Source of the DNA: Agrobacterium sp. RAC06
GTDB taxonomy: Bacteria > Pseudomonadota > Alphaproteobacteria > Rhizobiales > Rhizobiaceae
Direction: 5' to 3'
Assembly (NCBI RefSeq): GCF_001713475.1
Contig: NZ_CP016499.1
Location: 682,001 to 746,000 of the forward strand
Length of the DNA stretch: 64,000 nucleotides
The number at the start of each line of letters is the position of its first letter. The stretch's first letter is position 1. Positions 1 through 9,093 of this stretch are shown here, one piece after another. The notes under the pieces are model-generated. The model ran no database searches. It was given only the letters and a program-made list of their open reading frames with translations, and was not told where the DNA came from. Both the position numbers and the translations under genes were made by a program.

Positions 1-463
1 TCAGGCCTGGATGGATCAGCCCGGCATATTTGACGCCTGGCACGTGGCGCGAGGAAGTGAACATGCCGTGGAAATCCCAGATAGACTTTTGCGCCTCGGG
101 GAAGTGCTCGGTCAGGAAGCCACCACCGTTCTTCTTGGAAAAGAAGCCATTGAAACCCCAGAGACTGTTGTCGAAGGCTCCAATGTCGAGAATGTCGACG
201 ACCAGCAGGTCGCCGGGTTGAGCGCCCTTGACGCCGATCGGCCCGGACAGGAAATGCACCTGGCTGAGGTCCACATCGCGCACATCAGCGGCATCGTCGT
301 CATTCTTGATCTGGCCGCCGGTCCAGTCATAGGTCTCGACCCGGAAGTCGTCGCCCGGCTCGACCCAGCAGGCCATCGGAATATCAGGGTGCCAGCGGTT
401 GTGGATCTTCTCGTTGGTATAGGGCGACTCGCTGAGGTCGACCTTGATCAGGGTATCGGGCAT
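1..463 (-). CDS. fmdA: Formamidase/acetamidase (FmdA family), C-terminus outside window
   Basis: This is the N-terminal ~154 residues of an FmdA/AmdA family amidase, which hydrolyses formamide or other short amides to ammonia and the acid. The protein starts MPDTLIKVDLSESPY and contains the family segments NRWHPDIPMA and HFLSGPIGVKGAQPGD, ending at GVKYAGLIHPGL where the window cuts it. The ATG at 461-463 follows a purine-rich stretch. It is the last visible gene of a leftward run after urtABCDE, 44 bases past the urtE stop, so amide import and hydrolysis are probably co-expressed. Family assignment is from recognised sequence; the true substrate is inferred from the family. Confidence 0.88.
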   Translation of the reverse strand, partial: MPDTLIKVDLSESPYTNEKIHNRWHPDIPMACWVEPGDDFRVETYDWTGGQIKNDDDAADVRDVDLSQVHFLSGPIGVKGAQPGDLLVVDILDIGAFDNSLWGFNGFFSKKNGGGFLTEHFPEAQKSIWDFHGMFTSSRHVPGVKYAGLIHPGL

Positions 464-507
464 GGCTTGGCTCCTTCCTTGGGTGTGAAGTGACTTGGTT
501 TGGTGGG

Positions 508-1197
508 TCAGACGGAGAGGAAGCTGGAGACGCGCGCCTCGTCGATGCCGGCGCGCGGCGCCTCATGGACGATCTCGCCCTTTTCGATCACCAGCACCCG
601 GTCGGCCATGTCGAGCGCAAAGCTCAACACCTGTTCAGAGACGACGATAGAGAGACCGATCTCGTCGCGGATCCGGCAGAGCGTTCGCGCCATCTCCTTG
701 ATGATCGACGGCTGAATGCCTTCGGTCGGCTCGTCGAGCAGCAGCACCTTCGGCTTCGACGCAAGCGCGCGGGCGATTGCCAGCTGTTGCTGCTGGCCGC
801 CGGAGAGATTGCCGCCGCGCCGCCCCTTCATCTCGAGCAGCACGGGGAAAAGCTCGTAGATCTGCCCCGGCACGGACTTTTCGCCGGTAACAGTGAGCCC
901 CGTCTCGATGTTTTCCTGGACGGTGAGTGTGGAGAAGATCATCCGCCCCTGCGGCACATAGGCGAGCCCTTTGGCCACACGTTCGTAGCTTTCGAGCCGC
1001 TCGACCGGGGTCTCGCCGATCCGGATCGATCCGGCGGCGGAGGGCACGACCCCCATCAGCGACTTCATCAGCGTCGTCTTGCCCATACCGTTGCGACCCA
1101 TGATCGCAACGATCTCGGCGGGTTTGACGTCAAAGGACAGACCGTGAATGACCTCGCTCTGGCCATAACTGACCTTCAGTTTTTCGACAGACAGCAT
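508..1197 (-). CDS. urtE: Urea/amide ABC transporter ATP-binding protein UrtE
   Basis: This is one of the two ATPases of a branched-chain-amino-acid-type (HAAT) ABC importer for urea or short amides. The 229-residue protein has Walker A GRNGMGKT (residues 34-41), signature LSGGQQQQ (about 131-138) and Walker B VLLLDEP (about 150-156), which is the LivF/UrtE pattern. It follows urtD with a 9-base gap and precedes fmdA. Length and order (A-B-C-D-E) match classical urt operons. Because a formamidase rather than urease genes follows, the substrate may be formamide/acetamide as well as urea. That is inference from context. Confidence 0.93.
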   Translation of the reverse strand: MLSVEKLKVSYGQSEVIHGLSFDVKPAEIVAIMGRNGMGKTTLMKSLMGVVPSAAGSIRIGETPVERLESYERVAKGLAYVPQGRMIFSTLTVQENIETGLTVTGEKSVPGQIYELFPVLLEMKGRRGGNLSGGQQQQLAIARALASKPKVLLLDEPTEGIQPSIIKEMARTLCRIRDEIGLSIVVSEQVLSFALDMADRVLVIEKGEIVHEAPRAGIDEARVSSFLSV

Positions 1198-1206
1198 GAC
1201 GATCTC

Positions 1207-1980
1207 CTAGTGACCGAGATAGACTTCGATGACCCGGGGGTCGTTCTTGACGCGCTCCATGCTGCCTTCCGACAGGACCTTGCCCTGGTGCAGCACGGTG
1301 ACGCGGTGGGCGATGTCCTCGACGAACTTCATGTCGTGCTCGATGACGATGACCGACTGGTTCTTCGTGATCGTGTTGAGGAGCTCTGCTGTCTTGATGC
1401 GTTCGGCCACACTCATGCCGGCGACCGGCTCGTCGAGCATCAGAAGCCGTGGCTTCTGGATCAGCAGCATGCCGATCTCCAGCCACTGCTTTTGGCCATG
1501 GCTGAGGATCGCCGCGTCGGTATTCAGGTGATCCTTGAGGAAGATCAGTTCGGCCACTTCCTCGACCCGCTCGATCACCTCGCGGTCGCGTCGGAATGTG
1601 AGCGCGCCGAAGACGGAGCGGCCCCGCGGAAAGGAGAGTTCGAGGTTTTCGAAGACGGTGAGATCTTCGTAGATCGATGGATTCTGGAACTTGCGACCGA
1701 CCCCCGCATGCACGATCTCGTGCTCGCGCATTCGGGTGAGCTCGCGCCCATCGAAACGGATCGAACCGGACGTCGCCTTTGTGCGTCCGCAGATGAGGTC
1801 GAGGACCGTGGTCTTGCCGGCCCCGTTCGGGCCGATGATCACCCGGATCTCGTTCTCATCGACATAGAGCGAGAGATCGTTCACCGCCTTGAAGCCGTCG
1901 AATGACACGGTGAGCGCATCAATGCTGAGGATGAAGTCTCGGGCGGGCTGGGCAGCAACTTGCATGATCGCCTCCATCAT
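1207..1980 (-). CDS. urtD: Urea/amide ABC transporter ATP-binding protein UrtD
   Basis: This is the second ATPase of the urea-type importer (LivG/UrtD class), 257 residues. Walker A GPNGAGKT is at residues 50-57. The signature is LSHGQKQWLE instead of canonical LSGGQ, a variant typical of UrtD, and Walker B is LLMLDEPVAGM. The reading frame stays open far upstream inside urtC, but the start was placed at the ATG whose ATGA overlaps the urtC stop (1977-1980), the usual translational-coupling arrangement. The protein should sit on the cytoplasmic face with UrtE and drive the UrtB-UrtC channel. Confidence 0.92.
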   Translation of the reverse strand: MMEAIMQVAAQPARDFILSIDALTVSFDGFKAVNDLSLYVDENEIRVIIGPNGAGKTTVLDLICGRTKATSGSIRFDGRELTRMREHEIVHAGVGRKFQNPSIYEDLTVFENLELSFPRGRSVFGALTFRRDREVIERVEEVAELIFLKDHLNTDAAILSHGQKQWLEIGMLLIQKPRLLMLDEPVAGMSVAERIKTAELLNTITKNQSVIVIEHDMKFVEDIAHRVTVLHQGKVLSEGSMERVKNDPRVIEVYLGH

Positions 1981-3104
1981 TCGGCTGCTTGCGGCTGCGT
2001 CAGCGGCGCACGTTTCAGGAAGCCAGGCATCCGACGTGCGAAGAAGGGCTCGACATGGTCCTTGACGAGGCCCGCCAGGCCGTAGGGGAAGGCCATGACG
2101 ACAGCGATGAACAGACCGCCCATGGCGAACAGCCACAGCTCGGGGAAGCTCTCGGAAAAGGTCGTCTTGGCGGCATTGACGAGAAGCGCGCCATAGATCG
2201 CCCCGAACAGCGACAGGCGTCCGCCAACGGCCGCAAAGATCACCATCTCGATGGATGGCACGATGCCGACGAAGGACGGCGACATGAAGCCGACCTGCAG
2301 CGTGAACATCGCACCACCGATGGCTGACATCGCGGCGGCCAGGCAAAAGATGAAGATCTTGAAATTGGCAACGTCATAGCCGGAGAAACGAACCCGGTCC
2401 TCGCGGTCACGCATGGCAATCAGCAGCCGGCCGAATTTCGAGATGCGGACCGCCTGGGCGAGCAGCAGCACGCCGATCAACAGCACGGCGTTAACGAAGT
2501 AGAGGATCAGCTTTGCCTCGTCGGTACGAATATCCCAGCCGAGCAAAGTTCTGAGATCGGTGATCCCGTTGACACCGCCGGTATAGCCCTGCTGGCCGAT
2601 GATCAGGATGGTGAGGATCGCGGCAACGGCCTGGGTGATGATGGCGAAATAGACCCCACCGACCCGTCGCTTGAACATGGCCGCCCCGATGATGAAGGCG
2701 AAAACCGATGGCACCAGGATGATGGCCACAAGCGTGAAGGAGAAAGAATAGAAGGGCGCCCACCACGATGGCAACGCAGTGATCTGGTTCCAATCCATGA
2801 AGTCGGGAATACCCGGCGTCGATTGGATCTTCGTCGCTTCAGGCGTGGAGGCCTCAAGCTTCAGGAACATGGCCATGCAGTAGCCGCCGAGGCCGAAGAA
2901 GATCCCCTGACCGAGGCTGAGGATGCCGCCATTGCCCCACAGAAGCACGAGGCCGACGGCAACGAAGGCATAGGTCAGATACTTGCCGATCAGATTGAGC
3001 CGGAAGATGTCGAAGCCAAGGGGCAGAACCACGAGGAGCAGCGCGGCAAGGATAGCAAAGTAGAGCCATTCCTTGCGGGTAAAGAGAAAGCCGACAGCAG
3101 GCAT
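1977..3104 (-). CDS. urtC: Urea/amide ABC transporter permease UrtC
   Basis: This is an inner-membrane permease subunit of the urea-type ABC importer, 375 residues and strongly hydrophobic with about ten membrane segments. It contains the LivM-family stretch LLWGNGGILSLGQGIFFGLGG near residue 60 and the EAA-like region with RDREDRVRFSGYDVANFK. It begins 11 bases after the urtB stop and ends in an ATGA overlap with urtD. It pairs with UrtB to form the channel. Confidence 0.92.
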   Translation of the reverse strand: MPAVGFLFTRKEWLYFAILAALLLVVLPLGFDIFRLNLIGKYLTYAFVAVGLVLLWGNGGILSLGQGIFFGLGGYCMAMFLKLEASTPEATKIQSTPGIPDFMDWNQITALPSWWAPFYSFSFTLVAIILVPSVFAFIIGAAMFKRRVGGVYFAIITQAVAAILTILIIGQQGYTGGVNGITDLRTLLGWDIRTDEAKLILYFVNAVLLIGVLLLAQAVRISKFGRLLIAMRDREDRVRFSGYDVANFKIFIFCLAAAMSAIGGAMFTLQVGFMSPSFVGIVPSIEMVIFAAVGGRLSLFGAIYGALLVNAAKTTFSESFPELWLFAMGGLFIAVVMAFPYGLAGLVKDHVEPFFARRMPGFLKRAPLTQPQAAE

Positions 3105-3115
3105 GGGAGGTCTCC

Positions 3116-4042
3116 TTAGCGGCGGATGTTGAGGGAGAAGAGGCCTTGCGGGCGCAGCATCAGGATGCCCACGACGGTCAGCAGCGTCAGGACCTTGGCC
3201 ATGGAGCCGCTGAGGAAGAATTCCATCGTTGACTGGGCCTGGGAGATGGTGAAGGCCGAGGCGATGGTGCCGATCAAGCTACCTGCACCGCCAAAGACGA
3301 CAACGAGGAAGGTATCGACGATGTACAGCTGTCCGGCGGTCGGACCGGTCGAGCCGATCATGGTAAAGGCAGAACCGGCAATGCCGGCGATGCCGCAACC
3401 GAGACCGAAGGTCATGCGATCGACTTTCTTTGTATTGATACCGACGGCACCGGCCATGACGCGGTTCTGCACCACGGCGCGCACCCGCTTGCCCCAGGAG
3501 GAGCGATACATAAGGAAATAGACGGCGCCCGCGATGATCAGGGTAAGGGCCATGACGAAGAGACCGTTGAGCGGCACCTCGATCGTGTCACTGACGGCAA
3601 CGGAGCCCATCATCCAGTCGGGCAGGGTCACGCCGACCTCTCGGGCACCAAAGACCGAGCGATAGAGTTGCTGCAGGACGAGCGATAGGCCCCAGGTGGC
3701 GAGCAGCGTGTCCAGAGGGCGGCGGTAGAGATGGCGGATCAGCGCCCATTCCACGAACACGCCAAGCGAAAAAGAGGCGGCGAAAGCGAGCGCCATGGCA
3801 ACGAAGAAGTAGAAGGGGAAAAGCGCGGGCAGATAGGCAGTCACCAAAGTGGAGACGAGATAGGTGACATAGGCGCCAAGGATCATGAACTCCCCATGCG
3901 CCATGTTTATTACCCCCATCTGTCCGAAGATGATGGCAAGACCGAGCGCCATCAGCACGAAGACGGAAAACAGGATCAACCCTGTAAAACCCTGCATGGC
4001 CAGGATCGAGAAGAATTCACTATAGGTATACTCGCCGATCAT
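3116..4042 (-). CDS. urtB: Urea/amide ABC transporter permease UrtB
   Basis: This is the LivH-type permease subunit, 308 residues with about eight membrane helices. The family segment IIFGQMGVINMAHGEFMILG lies near residues 35-54. The start ATG at 4040-4042 (MIGEYTYSEF) has a GAGGTGA Shine-Dalgarno four bases upstream; the frame remains open upstream but encodes no permease-like sequence. An ATG five codons earlier is possible but lacks that ribosome site. An 80-base gap containing a terminator-like hairpin separates it from urtA, which probably sets the excess of binding protein over permease. Confidence 0.91.
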   Translation of the reverse strand: MIGEYTYSEFFSILAMQGFTGLILFSVFVLMALGLAIIFGQMGVINMAHGEFMILGAYVTYLVSTLVTAYLPALFPFYFFVAMALAFAASFSLGVFVEWALIRHLYRRPLDTLLATWGLSLVLQQLYRSVFGAREVGVTLPDWMMGSVAVSDTIEVPLNGLFVMALTLIIAGAVYFLMYRSSWGKRVRAVVQNRVMAGAVGINTKKVDRMTFGLGCGIAGIAGSAFTMIGSTGPTAGQLYIVDTFLVVVFGGAGSLIGTIASAFTISQAQSTMEFFLSGSMAKVLTLLTVVGILMLRPQGLFSLNIRR

Positions 4043-4076
4043 TGCGTCACCTCGCATGCCCTCGAAAACGTTCGGG

Positions 4077-4104
4077 AAAAAGGGGGCCGGCCTGTGCCGG
4101 CCCT
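4077..4104 (-). terminator. Attenuator-like hairpin between urtA and urtB
   Basis: On the minus strand, 8-base arms GGGCCGGC and GCCGGCCC (4096-4103 and 4084-4091) with a 4-base loop are followed by CC and a run of five T (4081-4077). It lies directly after the urtA stop. Since urtB-E follow in the same direction, it is better read as a partial terminator or mRNA-stabilising stem that keeps urtA expression above that of the rest of the operon. Confidence 0.6.
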
Positions 4105-4122
4105 CCAGGCGGGGAACAATGC

Positions 4123-5385
4123 TTATTGATAGCCTTCCGGGAACGGGTCCGGCTCCATCAGGTCCGTCGTCTCGTAGACGACGTCGTACTGGCCGTCGGC
4201 ACGGGCGTGCCCGATGCGGGTCTTGGACCAAAGGTGGTGGTTCTCGTGGACCTTCACATAGCCTTCCGGTGCCGTCGTCAGTTCGATGCCAGGCGAAGCG
4301 GCGCGCACCTTGTCGATGTCGAAGGAACCAGCCTTCTCCACCGCCGCCTTCCACAGCCAAGGGCCGAGATAGGCGGCCTGGGTGACGTCGCCGATGACGA
4401 TGTCGTCGCCCCACATCTTCTTGAACTCGGCGACAAAGGACGTGTTGTTGTCGTTCGGCAGGCTCTGGAAGTATTTCATGGCGGCATAGGCGCCCACCAT
4501 GTTCTCGCCGCCAATGCCGAGGATCTCGTCCTCGGTGACCGAGATCGTGAGAAGCAGCGGCTTCTCCTTGGTCATATCAATGCCGGCAGCCTTCAGCTGC
4601 TTGTAGAACGCAACGTTCGAGCCACCGACGACGATGGCATAGATGACATCGGGCTTCTTCAGCTTGATCTTGTTGATCACCGAATTGAACTGGGTATGCC
4701 CGAGCGGGTAGTATTCCTCGCCGACAACTTCGAGGCCGAGTTTCTCGATGTGCTTGCGGGCGATCTTGTTGGACGTGCGCGGCCAGATATAGTCAGAGCC
4801 GAGCAGATAGAAGCTCTTTGCGCCCTTCTCCTTTACCACCCAGTCAATGCCAGCGAGAATCTGCTGGGTTGCTTCCTGACCGGTGTAAATGACGTTGGGC
4901 GACTGCTCGAGCCCTTCGTAGAATGTCGGATAGTAAAGCATGCCGTTATACTGCTCGAAGACGGGCAGAACAGCCTTGCGCGAAGCCGAGGTCCAGCAAC
5001 CGAAGACGGCCGCGACCTTGTCCTCAACGAGCAACTTCTTCGCCTTTTCGGCGAAGGTCGGCCAGTCGGAGGCACCGTCTTCCTGGATCACCTCGATCTT
5101 GCGACCAAGAATGCCGCCACTGGCATTGATCTGTTCGATGGCGAGCTTTTCAGCTTGAACCGAGCCGGTCTCGGAAATCGCCATGGTGCCGGTAACAGAA
5201 TGCAGGATGCCCACTTTCACGGTGTCGTCGGTCACAGCCAGGCCAGTGGCATTGACGACTGCAGTGGATGTGTCCTGCGCGAAGATCGGCGTGCTCAGCG
5301 CCGTCAACAGCGGGATCGATGCCACGCCTGCAAGCAGGGCTCGGCGACTGATGCTCAGCGGTGGGATTTTGGGGTCGTCAGACAT
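4123..5385 (-). CDS. urtA: Urea/amide ABC transporter substrate-binding protein UrtA
   Basis: This is the periplasmic binding protein of the urea-type importer, 420 residues. Start MSDDPKIPPLSISRRALLAG was chosen because it leads into a twin-arginine export signal (SRRALLAG, hydrophobic core, then IFAQD, cut near residue 35). The upstream extension of the open frame is not signal-like. The mature part has the Peripla_BP_5 sequence DTVKVGILHSVTGTMAISET and the UrtA-typical VFGCWTSASRKAVLPVFE and LYYPTFYEGLEQSPNV. Export folded through Tat fits the family. It leads the operon and shares its upstream region with the divergent transporter-kinase gene at 5716. Confidence 0.92.
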   Translation of the reverse strand: MSDDPKIPPLSISRRALLAGVASIPLLTALSTPIFAQDTSTAVVNATGLAVTDDTVKVGILHSVTGTMAISETGSVQAEKLAIEQINASGGILGRKIEVIQEDGASDWPTFAEKAKKLLVEDKVAAVFGCWTSASRKAVLPVFEQYNGMLYYPTFYEGLEQSPNVIYTGQEATQQILAGIDWVVKEKGAKSFYLLGSDYIWPRTSNKIARKHIEKLGLEVVGEEYYPLGHTQFNSVINKIKLKKPDVIYAIVVGGSNVAFYKQLKAAGIDMTKEKPLLLTISVTEDEILGIGGENMVGAYAAMKYFQSLPNDNNTSFVAEFKKMWGDDIVIGDVTQAAYLGPWLWKAAVEKAGSFDIDKVRAASPGIELTTAPEGYVKVHENHHLWSKTRIGHARADGQYDVVYETTDLMEPDPFPEGYQ

Positions 5386-5715
5386 GGCGTGCCTCTTCGT
5401 CGTTGTGGAGGGTTGCAGCAGGGCCAGCAGCGAGGGAACCGGCCAACTGGAGGTAACCTCGTCGCAATTGGTGCAACGCAACAATGGAGCGTTTGACGTA
5501 TACCCACCCGGGTCTTTGTCCCTTAAGGTCGTATCCAGTTGAGGCAATCCGACCGAGAAACAAAGAGAAACCAAGGACCTGCGCTACCCGTCCATTTGAC
5601 CCGCATCCGTCTTTTGTAGGGTTATGAAAACGCTCGTTCTTTGACTGGTACGAGAATTGCTTCGCGAGAGGGCGTACAGCGCGCGACCGGCCGTCGCCGG
5701 TCGCAGGGGGATGAA
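5386..5715. promoter_or_regulatory. Divergent promoter region between urtA and the transporter-kinase gene
   Basis: These 330 bases between two divergent start codons must hold the promoters of the urt operon and of the sensor gene. I see no convincing sigma-54 (-24 GG/-12 GC) site. There is an ACCCGGGT palindrome near 5508 and A/T-richer sequence around 5560-5640, but no operator I can assign. A LuxR-family regulator is encoded downstream of the sensor, so a NarL-type dyad is worth looking for here. Confidence 0.4.
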
Positions 5716-8700
5716 TTGAACCAGGCCGAGCGGATTCCCAGAATTCGGCGGACCTACAACAAGTGGGTCGCCAACCAGACCTTGGAGGATTATGCCCTCC
5801 GCTTCACCGCACACGAGGTGCGTCGCTTCTCGCCGGGGCGGATCGCCAATACGGCACTGGGCGCCATTTCATTCCTGGCGCTGGAGGCGATCGGCGGAGC
5901 TATAACCCTGAGCTACGGCTTCACCAATGCAACGCTTGCGATTCTGGTCGCATGCTCGGTCATGCTGGTGATCGGCATCCCGATCGCCTACAGCGCCGCC
6001 CGTTACGGGGTGGATATCGATCTGCTCACCCGCGGTGCCGGTTTCGGCTATCTCGGCTCCACGGTCACCTCGCTGATCTATGCCTGCTTCACCTTCCTCT
6101 TCTTCGCCATTGAGGCCGCCATCATCGCCAAAGCGCTGGAGTTGATTACAGGGCTGCCGCTCTCGATCGGCTATATCGTCAGTGCAGTCGCGATCATTCC
6201 GCTGGTCACCCACGGCGTGACGTTCATCAGCCGGTTTCAAGCCTGGTCGCAGCCCTTCTGGGTGGTGCTACAGCTTGCTCCCTTTGTCTTCATAGCATCT
6301 CAGGGGCTGCAGCCGGTGCGGGACTGGACCGGTTACACCGGGCTCCTCGGCCCGATGGACCACAGCTTCGATGTTGCGCTTTTTGGTCTCTGCTCGGCCG
6401 TGGTCTTCTCGCTGGCCGCACAGATCGGCGAGCAGGTGGACTATCTCCGCTTCCTGCCACGTAAAACCGAAAAGAACCGAATCCAGTGGTGGGTCGCTCT
6501 GCTCAGTGCAGGTCCCGGCTGGATCGTGATCGGCGGGCTGAAGATTCTGGCCGGCTCCTTCCTCGCCTTTTACGCCTTCCGCAATGGGGTTGCATTCGAG
6601 GATGCATCCGACCCGACGCAGATGTATCTGACCGTGTTCAGCCAAATGCTGGGCTCACCCGAATTTGCGCTCGGCGTCACCGGCATCTTTGTTGTGATCT
6701 GCCAGGTCAAGATCAATGTCACGAACACCTATGCAGGCTCCATCGCCTGGTCGAACTTCTTCTCGCGCCTGACCCACAGCCATCCGGGCCGTGTGGTCTG
6801 GCTCGTGTTCAACGTGATGATCGGCCTGTTGCTGATGGAATTCGGCATCTACAAGGCGCTGGAGACCGTGCTCGGCCTCTATTCTATTGTTGCGATCGCC
6901 TGGACCGCCTCGATCGCCGCCGACCTGATGATCGCAAAGCCTCTCGGCCTGTCGCCACCGATCATCGAATTCAAGCGGGCCCATCTCTACGATATCAATC
7001 CGGTTGGCTTCGGCTCGATGACGATCGCCGTGCTCGCGGCCTTCGCCGCCTATGGCGGGCTGATGGGTGAGCTCGCCACCAAGATTTATGTCTACGTCGC
7101 ACTCGCTTTGCCTTTCCTGCTCGTACCCTTGATTGCGAAGGCGACGGGCGGGCGCTACTACATCGCCAGAACGAGCTGCGTTGAGGCCGACGCCCAGGGG
7201 CATACCGGATGTTCGATCTGCGAACTGAAGTTCGACCGGGAGGACATGGCGCATTGCCCAGCCTATTCGGGACCGATCTGCTCACTTTGCTGCTCACTGG
7301 ACGCACGATGCCACGACATTTGCAAGTCCGATGCGCGGTTCAGCCAGCAGGCGAAGTCACTTGCCCAGTCCTGGCTGCCGGCCGGAGTGGCCGAGGCGGT
7401 GAACGGCAGCGTGATGCGCTATCTGGCGCTTTTCTCAGTCGTGAACGCCTTTATGGGCAGCGTCTTCTGGCTCATCCACTTCCAGAGCACGATCGAATCT
7501 CCGGATGCTGCGGAACTGATCGGTTTCGAGCTCTGGAAGCTCTACATCATCCTCTTCATCCTGGCCGGCATCGTCACCTGGCTTTTCGTTCTGGCACAGG
7601 AGAGCCGTGACTTCGCAGAGGAAGAGGCCAGTCGCCACACCCGCCTGCTCATGGACGAAATCCGGGCGCATGAAGAAACCGACCGGCTGCTGCAGAAGGC
7701 GAAGGAGGCGGCGGAATCGGCCAATCTTGCCAAGAGCAAATATGTTGTTGGCCTCAGCCACGAACTACGCACGCCGCTGACCGCGATCCTGGGTTATGCC
7801 CAGGTGCTTGAGCGCCAGCAGGGAATGCCGAACATCGTCCACAATGCCGCCCGGACCATCAAGCGCAGCGGCGAGCATCTCGCCGACATGATCGAGGGGT
7901 TGCTTGATATCTCCAAGATCGAGGCCGGCAAATTTGAGATCTACCGCCACAAAATCGCGCTCGGTCCGTTCCTCGACCAGATTGTCGATATGTTCAGCCT
8001 GCAAGCCCAGGCCAAGGGTATTGGCTTCGAGTTCCGCGCCACCTCCCCCATCCCGGATTATGTGTTCGCCGACGAGAAGCGCCTGCGACAGGTGCTGATC
8101 AACATGCTCTCAAACGCCATCAAGTTCACCCATCGCGGGCAGGTCTGCTTCACGCTATCCTATCGCGGCCAAGTGGCCACCTTTGAAATCGAGGATACCG
8201 GCGTCGGCATCAAGCAGCAGGATCTGGAGCGGATCTTCCTGCCGTTCGAACGCGCGGAGCAACCACACGGCCAGGCCCAGCCCCCAGGAACGGGGCTTGG
8301 GCTCACGATCACGAGACTGTTGGTCGAGATCATGGGCGGAGACCTGAAGCTCGCAAGCCGCCCGGGTAAGGGCACACAGTTCACCATCCGGCTGATGCTC
8401 TCCGAGGCGCAAAGGCCTGAGGACATGGTGGCGCCGGCTCTGGCCGTCGCCGGCTATGAGGGACGCCGCCGGATGATCCTGATAGCCGATGACGATACGA
8501 CCCAGCGGGCGCTGATGGAGGAGGTTCTGACCCCGCTCGGTTTCTCGGTGGTAACGGTGAATGATGGTCCGGCCTGCCTCTCCACGCTCGCTCTCCATCG
8601 CCCGGATATTGTCATTCTCGATCTTGCGATGCCCAGCATGTCCGGGTGGGACGTGGCAAAGCGCATCCGCCAACGTTACGGCCGGGATCTTCCCATCCTG

Positions 8701-9093
8701 ATCTTGTCGGCCGATGCCGGAAACGAACGCACAAAGCCCGAATATGCCCCGCTCTTCGATTCCTACCTGATCAAGCCCTTCAATTTCGAAGGACTGTTCG
8801 AACGTCTGGCGACCCTCATTCCGCTGACATGGATTCTCGATGACGGCGTTCACGTCGAGGCTTCCCAACGACCTTCTTTCACGCTGGAGGAACTGCCCGA
8901 GCCGCGCAAGCTACAGCAGCTCAAAACTCTGGGCGAGACAGGCTTCGTCCGTTCGATAGAAGCGATGCTCAACGATCTGGAAATCTCCACCCCTGGAACA
9001 GAGCGCTTCTGCAGGCATATGCGCCAACTGGCCACGAACTATCGCCTCCGCGAGTTCCTGGCGATTATTGAGGATACCAAGAGCCATGCCTGA
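5716..9093 (+). CDS. NCS1 transporter-like / Cys-rich / histidine kinase / receiver fusion sensor
   Basis: This is a multi-domain membrane sensor of about 1125 residues. Residues ~15-470 are a 12-helix NCS1 (purine-cytosine permease, CodB-like) module. Residues ~487-536 hold nine cysteines (CSIC, HCP, ICSLCC, RCHDIC), suggesting metal binding. Two more membrane helices and a coiled linker lead to the HisKA box SHELRTPL (phospho-His ~682), a HATPase_c domain (ADEKRLRQVLINMLSNAIKF, GTGLGLTI) and a receiver with ILIADDD and phospho-Asp ~969 in ILDLAMPSMSGWD. It resembles the CbrA idea of a transporter fused to a kinase. Start is uncertain: TTG 5716 has AGGGGG five bases upstream, while the frame opens at TTG 5641. 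Next to urtABCDE-fmdA it probably senses a nitrogenous solute; this is inference. Confidence 0.85.
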   Translation: MNQAERIPRIRRTYNKWVANQTLEDYALRFTAHEVRRFSPGRIANTALGAISFLALEAIGGAITLSYGFTNATLAILVACSVMLVIGIPIAYSAARYGVDIDLLTRGAGFGYLGSTVTSLIYACFTFLFFAIEAAIIAKALELITGLPLSIGYIVSAVAIIPLVTHGVTFISRFQAWSQPFWVVLQLAPFVFIASQGLQPVRDWTGYTGLLGPMDHSFDVALFGLCSAVVFSLAAQIGEQVDYLRFLPRKTEKNRIQWWVALLSAGPGWIVIGGLKILAGSFLAFYAFRNGVAFEDASDPTQMYLTVFSQMLGSPEFALGVTGIFVVICQVKINVTNTYAGSIAWSNFFSRLTHSHPGRVVWLVFNVMIGLLLMEFGIYKALETVLGLYSIVAIAWTASIAADLMIAKPLGLSPPIIEFKRAHLYDINPVGFGSMTIAVLAAFAAYGGLMGELATKIYVYVALALPFLLVPLIAKATGGRYYIARTSCVEADAQGHTGCSICELKFDREDMAHCPAYSGPICSLCCSLDARCHDICKSDARFSQQAKSLAQSWLPAGVAEAVNGSVMRYLALFSVVNAFMGSVFWLIHFQSTIESPDAAELIGFELWKLYIILFILAGIVTWLFVLAQESRDFAEEEASRHTRLLMDEIRAHEETDRLLQKAKEAAESANLAKSKYVVGLSHELRTPLTAILGYAQVLERQQGMPNIVHNAARTIKRSGEHLADMIEGLLDISKIEAGKFEIYRHKIALGPFLDQIVDMFSLQAQAKGIGFEFRATSPIPDYVFADEKRLRQVLINMLSNAIKFTHRGQVCFTLSYRGQVATFEIEDTGVGIKQQDLERIFLPFERAEQPHGQAQPPGTGLGLTITRLLVEIMGGDLKLASRPGKGTQFTIRLMLSEAQRPEDMVAPALAVAGYEGRRRMILIADDDTTQRALMEEVLTPLGFSVVTVNDGPACLSTLALHRPDIVILDLAMPSMSGWDVAKRIRQRYGRDLPILILSADAGNERTKPEYAPLFDSYLIKPFNFEGLFERLATLIPLTWILDDGVHVEASQRPSFTLEELPEPRKLQQLKTLGETGFVRSIEAMLNDLEISTPGTERFCRHMRQLATNYRLREFLAIIEDTKSHA

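Noticed and set aside
490..1905. Long rightward open frame (471 codons) opposite urtE and urtD
   Set aside because: It is antisense to two unmistakable ATPase genes and encodes a His/Asp/Arg-rich sequence typical of the reverse complement of GC-rich coding DNA. Similar long antisense frames opposite cysI, cysG, hflX, trkA, ntrC, ntrY, coxL and lpdA were dropped for the same reason.
5386..5715. Sigma-54 promoter for the urt operon
   Set aside because: A GCAATTGGTGCAA stretch near 5465 looked similar, but the GC and GG elements are at the wrong spacing.
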